Shown here: piece after piece, positions 16,852 through 26,735 of the stretch
Numbering within the stretch: the first letter of the stretch is position 1
How the letters are laid out: each line of letters opens with the position of its first letter
Assembly (NCBI RefSeq): GCF_009755815.1
Contig: NZ_WRPK01000003.1
Coordinates: 310,001-374,000, forward strand
Reading direction: 5' to 3'
Length of the DNA stretch: 64,000 bases
From: Flavisphingomonas formosensis
GTDB lineage: Bacteria; Pseudomonadota; Alphaproteobacteria; Sphingomonadales; Sphingomonadaceae
Position numbers and translations under genes: made by a program
Notes under the pieces: model-generated
The model's database searches: none
Seen by the model: the letters and a program-made list of their open reading frames with translations, nothing else
What the model was told of the DNA's origin: nothing

Positions 16852-17454
16852 TCAGCGCTGAAAAACGGAAAGGCTGCGGGTAAGCTGGGTGCGCGTGGCG
16901 ACGAAGGCTTCGCGCAGGGCATTGTTGCCGATGAGGCGATCGCGGTCGGTCAGCGCGGGATCGTCCAGGCGGGCGGCCCCGAGCGCGTGGTTCCAGACCC
17001 GGCCGATGCGAAAGATGGCGGCGTTCTCCTCGCCCGTGCGCGGCGGCAGATAGGCGCGATGTTCCTCAAGCTCTCCGATCGAGCGGGTGAGCGTATCGAA
17101 CAGGGGGCGCTTCCTTGCGTCCGGCGCATCCTCGAATTCGTCGAGCGTAGTCATGATCTCGCGTAGCGCGTTGCGATAGAAGCTGCGCCGCTTGTCTTCT
17201 TCGGCCTTTTCGCGTGTCCGCGCGCGGGCTTCGGTGACGGTGAGCACGATGAGGGCTGCCGCTGCCGCGACGAGAATGATGCCGAGCAGGTCGCGCGAGC
17301 CCGCGGACGTGCCGGGAGCCAGCGTCTTCCAGACGAGGGCAAGGCCTATGACGAGGCCGACGAGACCGCCGACAGCCGCTCCGATGAGGCTGTCGCGGAC
17401 GACGGAACGCTGCCGCGATGCGCGTACCGGCAGCCTGGGCGCTTGCGGGTCCAT
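16852..17454 (-). CDS. Hypothetical membrane protein
   Basis: A 200-residue protein with a basic N-terminus, two membrane helices (about 23-45 and 57-75, the first with a GAAVGGLVGLVIG glycine pattern) and a long charged, mostly helical cytoplasmic tail (EARARTREKAEEDKRR and beyond). No catalytic motif and no family recognised. It lies between the chrA and ClC genes on the same strand, with 39- and 58-base gaps, so the three could be cotranscribed. Confidence 0.7.
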   Translation of the reverse strand: MDPQAPRLPVRASRQRSVVRDSLIGAAVGGLVGLVIGLALVWKTLAPGTSAGSRDLLGIILVAAAAALIVLTVTEARARTREKAEEDKRRSFYRNALREIMTTLDEFEDAPDARKRPLFDTLTRSIGELEEHRAYLPPRTGEENAAIFRIGRVWNHALGAARLDDPALTDRDRLIGNNALREAFVATRTQLTRSLSVFQR

Positions 17455-17512
17455 GGATGGAACCTAGCCGTTGGTTGCAGCGGCGTATACCCTTTGCGAC
17501 CCTCGCGCGCCG

Positions 17513-19279
17513 TCAGGTTTCGCCAAAGAGTTCGCGCTGGGCTTTCTCCATTTCCTCGGCATAGCGCCGGCGGACATATTTTTCGGAGAGCAGGCCGAGC
17601 ACGCTGCCGTCCGGCTTCAGGACTGCCAGCTCGTCGGCGCCGGTCGCGTCGAAAGCGTGCATCACCTCGACGACGTTCATCTCGGGAGCCAGTGAAGTCT
17701 CCCGCGCGATCGCGATGCTGGCAATGGGCGCCTCCACATCGAGATGTTCGGCAAAAGCCATCGGCGGAATGGCGATGCCGGCATAGTGACCTTGACCGTC
17801 GACCAGCACGACCCGGCTTGTGGAGCCCAGCGGAAAGCGGCGGCGGAACTCGGCAATGCTCATGTCGGCTGGCGTGGCAGCGGTTTCACGGCGCATCATG
17901 CTGCCGGCGGTGAGAGTGCGGATCCAGCCGACGTCGCGTGCGCTCTTCACGGCTTCGCCTCGCAGATGCAGGCGCCAGGTGGAGAAGGAGTAACCGAACA
18001 GCTCGCGCACCAGGCTGGTCGATACCAGCGAGGCTGCGATCACCGCGCCGGTGAGCGAAAAGCTGTGCGTCGCTTCCAGCACGAGCATGGCCATCGTCAT
18101 CGGTCCGCCGATCACCGCCACCGACAGCGCCGCCATGCCGACCAGCGCAGCATTGCGGGGGTCTATCACCGTGCTGCCGACGACGAGAGCGAGGCTGTCC
18201 GCGAAGATGTGACCGATCAGCGTACCGAGGAAGAGGGATGCGAAGAACAGGCCGCCGCGAAAGCCAAAGCCGAGGGAAATGATCGATGCGAGCGATTTGG
18301 CGAGGAAGATGGTCGTGATGAAGGTGATCGGCACGCCCAGCGCCAGGTCGGAATGGAGCGCGCCATGGCCGGCCGAGAGCACCTGAGGCGAGACGAGCGC
18401 GATCGGCATCAGCAGGAGGCCGCCGATCGCCGGGCGCATCCAATCCGGCGTGGGCAGCCGTCGCGACGCGTTTTCGACGAGTGTCACGGCCTGCATGAGC
18501 GCGATGCCGATCAGCGCACATACCGCACCGAGCGCGGCGTAGATCAGGTAGTGATGCGTTTCGATCGGCGCGCCGGCTGCGGTGTTTATGAGATAGGGCT
18601 GGGCGCCGACCAGCTGCGCGACCAGCGTGCCGCTGAGTGCCGCGGCAGCGACCGGTGCCAGAGCGGAAGGTGTGTAGGCCCCGATCACGATCTCGAAGGC
18701 GTAGAAGGCGCCGGCGAGCGGCGCACCGAAAGCAGCGCCGATGGCGGCGCCTGCGCCCGCCCCGACGAGATGACGCAGATCCGCCCGCCGAAGTCGCAGC
18801 GCCGTACCGGCGATCGATGCCGTCGCCGAGCCGAGCTGGGCATAAGCGGCTTCGAGCCCGACCGAGGCTCCGAAGCCATTGGACAGGATCGTCTGGCCGG
18901 AGATGACGAGGCTGTCGCCGAGCGACATCCGCCCGCCGTGCAGCGCATTGGCCTCCACCGCGTCGACCAGCCGCCGCCGCCGCGCGCGGACCAGCGTTGA
19001 AAAGCCGGCGAGCAGCAATCCGCCGACCGGTAAGGCCAGCAATATGGGTACCGACAGGGCGGGCGCTGCGCTGAGCCGGGTGTCGCTGGGCAGCCAGAAG
19101 AGGAAATGCTGCATGGTGCGCGCCAGGGCCCCTTGCAGGATGCTGAGCAATCCTGCCGCCGAACCGATCGCGACCGCGAGCAGTATGAACATCGCGTCGC
19201 TGGCGCGAACCCGGCGCTGGAACCAGGTGAGGAGGGCGATGGAACGGCGCATGCGGCAAATACTCGGACGGATCGCCAC
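17513..19279 (-). CDS. ClC-type chloride channel/transporter with C-terminal CBS pair
   Basis: A 588-residue protein. Residues ~25-440 form the ClC membrane domain: 'GFGASVGLEAAYAQ' occupies the place of the classical GREGP selectivity segment, and 'FRGGLFFASLFLGTLIG' that of GxFxP. Residues ~450-570 form a pair of CBS motifs, which usually bind adenine nucleotides. The gating glutamate of exchanger-type ClCs appears to be missing, so passive channel behaviour or an altered mechanism is possible. The frame starts at GTG 19279; an ATG at 19252 (MRRSIALLTW) is an alternative. Neither start has a strong ribosome binding site. Confidence 0.9.
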   Translation of the reverse strand: MAIRPSICRMRRSIALLTWFQRRVRASDAMFILLAVAIGSAAGLLSILQGALARTMQHFLFWLPSDTRLSAAPALSVPILLALPVGGLLLAGFSTLVRARRRRLVDAVEANALHGGRMSLGDSLVISGQTILSNGFGASVGLEAAYAQLGSATASIAGTALRLRRADLRHLVGAGAGAAIGAAFGAPLAGAFYAFEIVIGAYTPSALAPVAAAALSGTLVAQLVGAQPYLINTAAGAPIETHHYLIYAALGAVCALIGIALMQAVTLVENASRRLPTPDWMRPAIGGLLLMPIALVSPQVLSAGHGALHSDLALGVPITFITTIFLAKSLASIISLGFGFRGGLFFASLFLGTLIGHIFADSLALVVGSTVIDPRNAALVGMAALSVAVIGGPMTMAMLVLEATHSFSLTGAVIAASLVSTSLVRELFGYSFSTWRLHLRGEAVKSARDVGWIRTLTAGSMMRRETAATPADMSIAEFRRRFPLGSTSRVVLVDGQGHYAGIAIPPMAFAEHLDVEAPIASIAIARETSLAPEMNVVEVMHAFDATGADELAVLKPDGSVLGLLSEKYVRRRYAEEMEKAQRELFGET

Positions 19280-19461
19280 CTAGCGGCCATAGCTCGGCCG
19301 GGTCTACCCCTCTTTCCGAGCGTAGCGGCGTTGGTCCTTTCGTGGGCGGATTGCGAAAGTCCGCACGCTGCCAATAGTCACGCCCCTCCCGTTCGGCCGG
19401 TGAGGAGCCTAGGATGCAGCAGATCGCGCATGGCACGATCGGGGGGAAGGACACATAAGGC

Positions 19462-20706
19462 ATGAATGGCATGGCATCCGTCCGCCCCGAATTCACCTAT
19501 GACCCCTTCTCGATCGAGGCGATGACCGATCCGCAGCCTTTGTATCGGCAGCTGCGCGACGCGTGGCCCGTCTATCCGTTGCCGCAATATCGTAGCTGGG
19601 CGATAGCGCGCTTTGCCGACGTGTGGTCGCTGTTCCTCGACCGCGAGCGGTTCACCGAGGCGGAAGGGCAGGTGTTCGCGCGCGAGCTGCTGCTGGCGCC
19701 GACGGCAGGGACGGTTCCGGTGGCCAGCATCGAGCCGCTGGCGATCTTCAACAATCTGGACCCGCCGGTGCACGGCGACGTCCGCCGCGCGATGGGCGCA
19801 TCGCTGATGCCTGGGTCGGTGAACAAGTTCGAGCCGATGCTCCGCGCGATCGTGAACAGGCGACTCGATCTGCTGGAGGAGCAGGGACGGCTCGATGCCA
19901 ATCTCGATCTCGCCAGCCATGTCTCGGCCGGAGCCGCCTGTCACATCGTCGGCCTGCCGGCCGAGGACATCCCCGAGCTGATCGCACTCGTGAACCGATC
20001 CGTGGCGCGCAAGCCAGGCGAACCTGGCATGTCCGAGGACGGATGGGCGGCCGTCGGCGAACTCAACGCGATATTGACGGCGGCGGTAGCGAGACGGCGC
20101 GCTGGCGGGCTCACCGGCGATCCGCGCATGATCGACGGGCTGATCGCTGCGCGCCTGCCGGGGCGTGGGCCGCTCAGCGACCAGGAGATCGGGCAGCAAC
20201 TCATCTCCATCCTGATCGGCGGTACCGAATCGCTGCCGAAGGTGGTGTCGGGCGGCCTGATCGAACTGTGGCTGGCCAAGGACCAGCGCGCCGCCGTGGC
20301 GGCAGACCCCGCCGCCAACGCCGGACGCGCGTTCGAGGAGATGATTCGTTTTTGCGCGCCGGCGCAATGGTTCGGCCGCACCCTGAAGATCGATGGGGAG
20401 ATTTCCGGACAGGCAATGCGGGCTGGGGAGCGGGTGCTGCTGCTCACCGCTTCGGCCAATCGCGACGATCGCGAGTTCGACGATCCGGACCGCTTTCGTT
20501 GGGATCGCTCCATGCGCCGTGTCGTTGCCTTCGGCATGGGTCCACATTTTTGCATCGGCATCCATATCGCCCGCCTGGAAGGGCGGTTGATCGTCGAGGA
20601 GCTGCTGCGCCGCTTTCCCGATTATGAGCTGGACATGGAGGCGGGAGAGCGCGCGATTTCCGAGTTCCAGATCGGCTGGGTCCGTTTGCCGATCATCGTC
20701 CGCTAA
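19462..20706 (+). CDS. Cytochrome P450
   Basis: A 414-residue soluble bacterial P450. The heme-binding loop is FGMGPHFCIGIHIARLE with Cys364 as axial ligand, the K-helix ExxR is EEMIR, and the I-helix oxygen-activation region reads ILIGGTES (Thr present but followed by Glu, not the usual Asp/Glu-Thr order). The region 'NNLDPPVHGDVRRAMGASLMP' matches the conserved B'-C-helix motif. No ferredoxin or reductase gene is adjacent, so electron partners must be elsewhere. The substrate is unknown. Family assignment is certain. Confidence 0.95.
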   Translation: MNGMASVRPEFTYDPFSIEAMTDPQPLYRQLRDAWPVYPLPQYRSWAIARFADVWSLFLDRERFTEAEGQVFARELLLAPTAGTVPVASIEPLAIFNNLDPPVHGDVRRAMGASLMPGSVNKFEPMLRAIVNRRLDLLEEQGRLDANLDLASHVSAGAACHIVGLPAEDIPELIALVNRSVARKPGEPGMSEDGWAAVGELNAILTAAVARRRAGGLTGDPRMIDGLIAARLPGRGPLSDQEIGQQLISILIGGTESLPKVVSGGLIELWLAKDQRAAVAADPAANAGRAFEEMIRFCAPAQWFGRTLKIDGEISGQAMRAGERVLLLTASANRDDREFDDPDRFRWDRSMRRVVAFGMGPHFCIGIHIARLEGRLIVEELLRRFPDYELDMEAGERAISEFQIGWVRLPIIVR

Positions 20707-20825
20707 AACCTCGCGACCGCTGCGGAATATATTAACCGGAGCCAACAATCGCGTTCAGCGTTGCGATTAACGGGCGCGCTTACCATGCGCCTTGCCCGAT
20801 GACAGGGCGAGAAAGGATGACCCTG

Positions 20826-21104
20826 ATGACACTCAAAACCCTCATCGCGGCGGCGGGACTGGCATTTGCGACGATTGGCGGAGCCACCGCTGCCCAGGCC
20901 GATTATCATCCAGGCCGGCATCATGATCGCGGCGGCCGCTGGCATGACGGCGGCCATTATCGCAGCGACTATCGACACGACCGGAGATGGCACGGAGGTT
21001 GGGATCGCGGTCGACATCATGGCTGGGATCGACGCTGGTACGGCCATCACCGCCGTTGCTGGTGGGAATGGCGCCATCACCATCGCGTGCGCATCTGTCG
21101 ATGA
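20826..21104 (+). CDS. Small exported His/Arg/Trp-rich protein
   Basis: A 92-residue protein with a good signal peptide (MTLKTLIAAAGLAFATIGGATAAQA). The mature part is extremely rich in His, Arg, Trp, Gly and Tyr (HHDRGGRWHDGG and similar units). Such secreted low-complexity proteins are common in sphingomonads, often annotated as hypothetical; metal binding is possible but unproven. GAAAGGA precedes the ATG at 20826 with good spacing, so that start is preferred to 20817 or 20799. Confidence 0.7.
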   Translation: MTLKTLIAAAGLAFATIGGATAAQADYHPGRHHDRGGRWHDGGHYRSDYRHDRRWHGGWDRGRHHGWDRRWYGHHRRCWWEWRHHHRVRICR

Positions 21105-21232
21105 CGGCCTGAATGGGGAGGCGGGCGCGCGCCGCCTCCCCTTCTTGCACATGAACTCGCGGGGTGGAAAACTTTCTCGCAAGTCATCGAAGCGAGACGC
21201 GACAAAGACGTAGAGCGCCGCTACAGGGGGCC

Positions 21233-21631
21233 ATGGTCAAGTCAGCAACCGACGTGATGCAGGAGATCATGTTCTCCGCAGTCATGGATTCCATCGCAGC
21301 ACTCAAGACGGCCTCGAAGGGGCTGCCCAACACATTGCTGCGCGATCTCAATGCGATCCATGCCAACACCACCTTTGCAGACCTTCCGCCCGAGCTGCAG
21401 GCCGCGATCACGGCCAGCGTGCGAGCGGCATTCTCGCGCCTGCTCAAGGAAGGCTACTCGATTTCCAGCGGTCAAGCCGGCGGTCTGCCCGCGCGCGGCA
21501 GCACCGGGCCGCGCGATGCGGCGGGGCGGCCGCCTTTCCAGGGGCGTCCGCCAATGAAACGTGACGGTGACGATAATCGCCGGCCGCCGCGGGGCGACGG
21601 TCGCCCGAATCGCAAACCGCGGCCAAGCTGA
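21233..21631 (+). CDS. Hypothetical protein with proline/arginine-rich tail
   Basis: A 132-residue protein. Residues 1-75 look folded and helical (VMQEIMFSAVMDSIAALKTA... DLPPELQAAITASVRAAFSRLLKEGYSI, in two blocks), and residues 80-132 are disordered and basic (RPPFQGRPPMKRDGDD and more). AGGGGG precedes the ATG. A basic disordered tail could bind nucleic acid or a polyanion, but that is conjecture. I do not recognise the family. Confidence 0.6.
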   Translation: MVKSATDVMQEIMFSAVMDSIAALKTASKGLPNTLLRDLNAIHANTTFADLPPELQAAITASVRAAFSRLLKEGYSISSGQAGGLPARGSTGPRDAAGRPPFQGRPPMKRDGDDNRRPPRGDGRPNRKPRPS

Positions 21632-21774
21632 TTTTCACCGCGTCGTCGGGAGCTGACCCGGCGCCGATAACCTACGCCGCTCATTCCGCCGTAACCCATT
21701 GCTCGCGAGAGGGAACTTTCCTTCTTCGCGAAGCGTTCGCGTGCCCTCACGGCACGAGACGAAGGTTGGGGGTA

Positions 21775-21894
21775 ATGGCTGCAGCATTTTCCGATCAGAT
21801 GCAGCAGCTTGTTGCATTCGTCGAGCGTGAAAAGCCACTATTGCGGTGCAACGGTTCGCACGTCAGGCATGCCATGGCAGAATTGCGCCCATGA
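21775..21894 (+). CDS. 39-residue ORF translationally coupled to the hybrid kinase
   Basis: Begins at ATG 21775 just after GGTTGGGGGT and ends in a TGA that overlaps the kinase start codon (ATGA at 21891-21894). The peptide starts MAAAFSDQMQQLVAFVEREK, continues with PLLRCNGSHVRHAM and looks amphipathic-helical. The kinase itself has no obvious ribosome binding site, so reading of this ORF may be needed to deliver ribosomes to it. No family recognised. Confidence 0.5.
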   Translation: MAAAFSDQMQQLVAFVEREKPLLRCNGSHVRHAMAELRP

Positions 21895-24800
21895 TCGGCG
21901 CTCCGACACCACGGCTGGCGAGGGGCGCGCAGGACGTGATGGCCGGACCGGGCGAGCTCGCAGGGTTGATGCGCGGGTTCGACTGGACATCAACCCCGCT
22001 GGGCAGACCGGATCGCTGGCCACAGAGCCTCAAGACGGCCGTACGCATCATGCTGACGTCTCGCCAGCCGATCTGGATCGGCTGGGGCCGCGAGCTCACT
22101 TTCCTTTATAATGACGCCTATCGCTCGATCATCGGCGGAAAGCATCCCTGGGCGCTGGGAAAGCCCACGTCGGATGTGTGGAGCGAGATCTGGCACGATA
22201 TCGGGCCAATGCTCGATTCTGCCATGGGTGGCACTGAAGGCACCTATGTGGAGGAGCAGCTCCTCATCATGGAGCGCAACGGCTATCCCGAAGAGACCTA
22301 TTACACCTTTTCCTACAGCCCGATTCCGGACGATGATGGTACGCCCGGCGGGATCATCTGCGCCAATACAGAAGATACCCAGCGTGTGTTCGGCGAGCGG
22401 CAGCTTGCGCTGCTGCGGGATATCGCGGCCAAGACGGCGGGTGCGCAAAGCCGGCATGATGCCTGCCGCCTGAGCGCCGAGGCGATCGGAGCCAATCCGC
22501 GCGATGTGCCCTTCGCGGCGATCTATATGGGCGAGGAAGGCTCCGACGCGCTGCGCCTGGCAGCAACCAGCGGAATCGACGCGGGGCACAGACTGGCGCC
22601 GGACCGGATTGGCCCGGGCGACATGCTGTGGCCGGACATGTCCGCTGGCTTCGATCATCCCCAACTGCTGGATCTGCATGGGCAGGGCGCGCTGGACGTT
22701 CCCAGCGGCGCCTGGGATCGGCAGCCCAGTTCGGCGGCGTTGTTGCCGATACCGGCGTCGGGCGGTGTCGGCATGCTGCTGGTCGGGCTCAGCCCGGTGC
22801 GGTTGCTCAATGCGGATTATCGCGATTTCCTCTCCCTTGTGGCAGGCCAGATCGGCACGGCGATCGCGACCGCAGAAGCCTATGAGAGGGAGCGGAGTCG
22901 CGCGGAGGCGCTTGCCGAAATCGATCGCGCCAAGACCATGTTCTTCTCCAATGTGAGCCACGAGTTCCGTACGCCGCTGACGCTGATGCTCGGCCCGCTC
23001 GAGGAGCTGGCGCAGGAGGACACGCCACTGGATGCGGAATCCCGCGCCTTGGCCGAGGTAGCCCATCGCAACGGCCTGAGGCTGCTGCGCCTGGTCAACA
23101 GCCTGCTGGACTTCGCACGGCTAGAGGCAGGACGCGTGGAGGCGCGGTTCGAGCCCGTCGATCTTGCCGCGCTCACCGCCGACCTCGCGAGCAATTTTCG
23201 CGCGGCCTGCGACCGCGCGGGGCTGTCGCTCGATGTCGATTGTCCATCGCTTGGCGTGCCCTCCTATGTCGATCGCGACATGTGGGAAAAGATCGTCCTC
23301 AACCTTCTGTCAAATGCTTTCAAATATACGCTGGCGGGCGGCATTCGGGTCGCGCTGTCTGCGCGGTCACAGCACGAGATAGTGCTGAAGGTGGAGGATA
23401 GCGGCGTCGGTATACCGGCCGAGGAGTTGCCACGGCTGTTCGACCGCTTTCATCGCATCGAAGGCCAGCGTGGGCGTACCCAGGAGGGCAGCGGTATCGG
23501 TCTTGCGCTGGTGCATGAACTGGTGCGACTCCACGGTGGCACAATCACGGTGGAGAGCGAGGTCGGCCGCGGCTCGAGCTTCACGGTGCAGTTGCCGATC
23601 GGTGCGGCGCATCTGCCCGCCGACCGTATCATGGAGGGAGCCTCCCCGTCCGACCAGGCGATCCGTCCCCGGGCCTTCGTCGAGGAAGCGATGCGCTGGC
23701 TGCCGGAGGCCGCGGGCGATTATGCGCAAGAGGCAGCGACCCTCGATCGGGAGGCTATGCGGGAAGGCGGGCGTATCGTCGTCGCGGACGACAATGCCGA
23801 CATGCGGGATTATGTTCGCCGCCTGCTGACGCCGCTCGGTCATCGCCTGGAGCTGGTAGCGGATGGCGAGGCTGCGTTGGCAGCCATCCGGCGCGAGCGG
23901 CCGGAACTCGTGTTGAGTGATGTGATGATGCCGCGGCTCGACGGCTTCGGCTTGCTCGCCGCGATCCGCGACGATCGGGACTTGCGGGACCTGCCCGTCA
24001 TTCTGCTTTCCGCGCGCGCTGGCGAAGAATCCCGCATCGAAGGCTTGGAGGCGGGTGCTGACGATTATCTGACCAAGCCGTTCGCGGGGCGCGAGCTCGT
24101 CGCGCGGGTCAGTTCGAACCTGACCGCGGCCCGGCTGCGACGGCAGATGGCGGAGGAAATCAGGGGGAGCGAACTCCGGCTCCGCGGACTGTTCGAGCAG
24201 GCGCCAGGCTTCGTCGCCATACTCAACGGGCCGGAGCATGTCTTCGAATTCGCCAATGCGAGCTATATGGCTCTATTCGGCAAGCGTAACTTCGTGGGGC
24301 GGCCGGTGCGCGAGGTACTGCCGGACGCGGCGGGGCAAGGCTTCTTCGAAAAGCTCGACCAGGTCTTTGCGACGGGTGAGCGCTTTGTTGCCGAGGGTAT
24401 GCCGCTGCGGCTGAAGGATCCGGACAGCGGGCGGATACGGGATTTCGTGCTCGATTTCATCTATGAGCCCGTTCGCGACAAAAGCGGAGCGGTGACCGGC
24501 ATTTTCGTGGAGGGTTCCGACGTATCGGAAAGGATGCGGGCCGAGTCGGCTTTGCGCGAGGAAAGCCGGACGCTCGATACGCTCAACCGCAGCGGCGCTT
24601 CGCTGGCTGGCGAACTCGATGTCGAGCGCATCGTGCAGATGGTCACCGACGCTGGTGTCGAGCTGACCGGCGCTGGATTTGGCGCCTTCTTCTACAATGT
24701 TCCGGACGGGCAGGGGGGCAGCTACATGCTTTACACCTTGTCCGGGGTCGATCGCGAGGCATTCAGGGATTTTCCGATGCCGCGCAACACGGCGGTATTC

Positions 24801-26735
24801 GCGCCGACTTTCGAGGGAACGGAGGTGGTGCGGTCGGACGACATTCTCGAGGACCCGCGCTATGGCCGCAATGCACCGTGGCGGGGGATGCCGGAGGGGC
24901 ATCTGCCTGTCCGCAGCTATCTTGCGGTGCCGGTCGCCTCGCGCAACGGCGATGTGCTGGGCGGGTTGTTCTTCGGCCACCCCGAGCCGGGGCGCTTCGA
25001 TGCGCGGCACGAGCGGCTGATGGTAGGCATCGCGGCGCAGGCATCGATCGCGATCGACAACACCCGGCTGTATGAGGCGGGCAAGCGTGAGATCGACGAA
25101 CGGCGGCGAGCCGAGGAGGAGCTGCGCGAGCTCAACGACACGCTGGAGCGCCGCGTTGCCGAAGCAGTCGCCGAACGCGAGATCGCGGCCGAGGCTCTCC
25201 GCCAGGCGCAGAAGATGGAGGTGGTGGGGCAGCTCACCGGCGGCGTCGCGCACGATTTCAACAATCTGCTGACGATCATCACCGGCAATATGGACATGGT
25301 GCGCCGTAGCCTCGACCGGGGCGACGAAGAGCGTGTGCGGCGCGCGATCGACAATGCGCAAAAGGGTGCGGAACGTGCCGCCTCGCTGACCCAGCGGCTG
25401 CTCGCATTTTCGCGAAGGCAGCCGCTTGCGCCCAAGCCGATCGATGTCGATCGCCTGGTCTCGAACATGTCGGATCTGCTCAATCGCGCGCTGGGAGAAA
25501 CGATCCGCCTGGAAATCGTGACGACGCCGGGGCTGTGGCGGATCGAGGCTGATCCCAACCAGCTCGAAAATTGTCTGCTCAACCTCGCGGTCAACGCACG
25601 CGATGCGATGCCGGACGGCGGCAAGCTGACGATCGAGACCGCGAATGCCCGGCTCGATGAAAGCTATTCGGCAGCCCATGCCGAGGTGGCGCCCGGAAAT
25701 TACGTCGTGATCGCCGTTTCGGACACCGGCATGGGCATGTCGCGGGAAACACTGTCGCGCGTCTTCGAACCTTTCTTCACCACCAAGGAGGTCGGCCGCG
25801 GTACCGGGCTCGGGCTGTCGATGGTCTATGGTTTCGTCAAACAGTCCGGCGGCCATGTGAAAATCTATTCGGAAGAAGGGGCGGGGACGACGATCAAGAT
25901 CTATCTGCCCCGGCTGATGCGCGAAGCCGCGGGGGAGGAGGAGCCGACGGACGTCGCGGCACCCGGCCAGGGGCAGTCCGAGACGATCCTCGTCGCCGAG
26001 GACGATGACGATGTCCGGGCCTATACGATCGAGATACTGCGCGAGCTTGGCTATCAGGTGCTCGCCGCTCATGACGGGGCTGCGGCGTTGCGCTTGATCG
26101 CCCGGGAGGATCTGGCGATCGATCTGCTCTTCACCGACGTCGTGATGCCTCATATGTCCGGCCGCGAACTTGTCGAGCGGGCGCGGGAGATCCGGCCGGA
26201 TCTGAAGGTGTTGTACACCAGCGGCTATACGCGCAACGCGATCGTCCATAACGGCCGGCTCGACGCGGGTGTCGAGATGATTGCGAAACCCTTCACTTAT
26301 CAGGCACTGTCGGCGCGGGTGCGCGACATCCTCGACGCGGGGGCGAGCGGGCGCGTCCTGATCGTGGAAAGCGATCCCCGGACCAGGATGATGGTGAGCG
26401 AGGCGCTCAGCGGGGCCGGTCTCGCGGTCGACGAGGCGGTGACCGCGGCGGAGGCGCTGAACAAGCTGCGGGCTTCTGCCGGTTCCTACAGTGCGCTGAT
26501 CCTCGACGGAGAACTCGACGACGGGCGCGGTCTGGCGCTGGCTGAGGAAATACGAGCCATGCGTCAGGACTTGCCGATGCTGATCGTGGCTAGACCGGTG
26601 GTCCCGATCGCGCCGCGCTTCGACGGTGACCGCCGCACGGCAACGCTCGCACGTCCGTTCGCAGCCGAGACGCTGGTCGAGGCTTTGCGGGCATTGGGAG
26701 TGCGATGTCGGGATCGATCGGATACGTCCCTTTAA
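21891..26735 (+). CDS. Hybrid sensor histidine kinase with two kinase modules and three receiver domains
   Basis: A 1,614-residue protein without membrane helices. Approximate order: PAS-like 20-140; GAF 165-340; HisKA with phospho-His in SHEFRTP (~357); HATPase 440-575 (GSGIGLAL); REC1 625-740 (DVMMPRLDG; Lys in LTKPF); PAS 763-883; GAF 903-1062; coiled coil; second HisKA of VAHDFNNLL type (~1119); second HATPase 1183-1340; REC2 1365-1483 (DVVMPHMSG); REC3 1486-1607. REC3 keeps an Asp (LDGELDDG) but has Arg in place of the conserved Lys (LARPF), so it may be a pseudo-receiver. The ATG at 21891 overlaps the stop of a 39-codon ORF. The signals and output are unknown. Confidence 0.93.
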   Translation: MIGAPTPRLARGAQDVMAGPGELAGLMRGFDWTSTPLGRPDRWPQSLKTAVRIMLTSRQPIWIGWGRELTFLYNDAYRSIIGGKHPWALGKPTSDVWSEIWHDIGPMLDSAMGGTEGTYVEEQLLIMERNGYPEETYYTFSYSPIPDDDGTPGGIICANTEDTQRVFGERQLALLRDIAAKTAGAQSRHDACRLSAEAIGANPRDVPFAAIYMGEEGSDALRLAATSGIDAGHRLAPDRIGPGDMLWPDMSAGFDHPQLLDLHGQGALDVPSGAWDRQPSSAALLPIPASGGVGMLLVGLSPVRLLNADYRDFLSLVAGQIGTAIATAEAYERERSRAEALAEIDRAKTMFFSNVSHEFRTPLTLMLGPLEELAQEDTPLDAESRALAEVAHRNGLRLLRLVNSLLDFARLEAGRVEARFEPVDLAALTADLASNFRAACDRAGLSLDVDCPSLGVPSYVDRDMWEKIVLNLLSNAFKYTLAGGIRVALSARSQHEIVLKVEDSGVGIPAEELPRLFDRFHRIEGQRGRTQEGSGIGLALVHELVRLHGGTITVESEVGRGSSFTVQLPIGAAHLPADRIMEGASPSDQAIRPRAFVEEAMRWLPEAAGDYAQEAATLDREAMREGGRIVVADDNADMRDYVRRLLTPLGHRLELVADGEAALAAIRRERPELVLSDVMMPRLDGFGLLAAIRDDRDLRDLPVILLSARAGEESRIEGLEAGADDYLTKPFAGRELVARVSSNLTAARLRRQMAEEIRGSELRLRGLFEQAPGFVAILNGPEHVFEFANASYMALFGKRNFVGRPVREVLPDAAGQGFFEKLDQVFATGERFVAEGMPLRLKDPDSGRIRDFVLDFIYEPVRDKSGAVTGIFVEGSDVSERMRAESALREESRTLDTLNRSGASLAGELDVERIVQMVTDAGVELTGAGFGAFFYNVPDGQGGSYMLYTLSGVDREAFRDFPMPRNTAVFAPTFEGTEVVRSDDILEDPRYGRNAPWRGMPEGHLPVRSYLAVPVASRNGDVLGGLFFGHPEPGRFDARHERLMVGIAAQASIAIDNTRLYEAGKREIDERRRAEEELRELNDTLERRVAEAVAEREIAAEALRQAQKMEVVGQLTGGVAHDFNNLLTIITGNMDMVRRSLDRGDEERVRRAIDNAQKGAERAASLTQRLLAFSRRQPLAPKPIDVDRLVSNMSDLLNRALGETIRLEIVTTPGLWRIEADPNQLENCLLNLAVNARDAMPDGGKLTIETANARLDESYSAAHAEVAPGNYVVIAVSDTGMGMSRETLSRVFEPFFTTKEVGRGTGLGLSMVYGFVKQSGGHVKIYSEEGAGTTIKIYLPRLMREAAGEEEPTDVAAPGQGQSETILVAEDDDDVRAYTIEILRELGYQVLAAHDGAAALRLIAREDLAIDLLFTDVVMPHMSGRELVERAREIRPDLKVLYTSGYTRNAIVHNGRLDAGVEMIAKPFTYQALSARVRDILDAGASGRVLIVESDPRTRMMVSEALSGAGLAVDEAVTAAEALNKLRASAGSYSALILDGELDDGRGLALAEEIRAMRQDLPMLIVARPVVPIAPRFDGDRRTATLARPFAAETLVEALRALGVRCRDRSDTSL

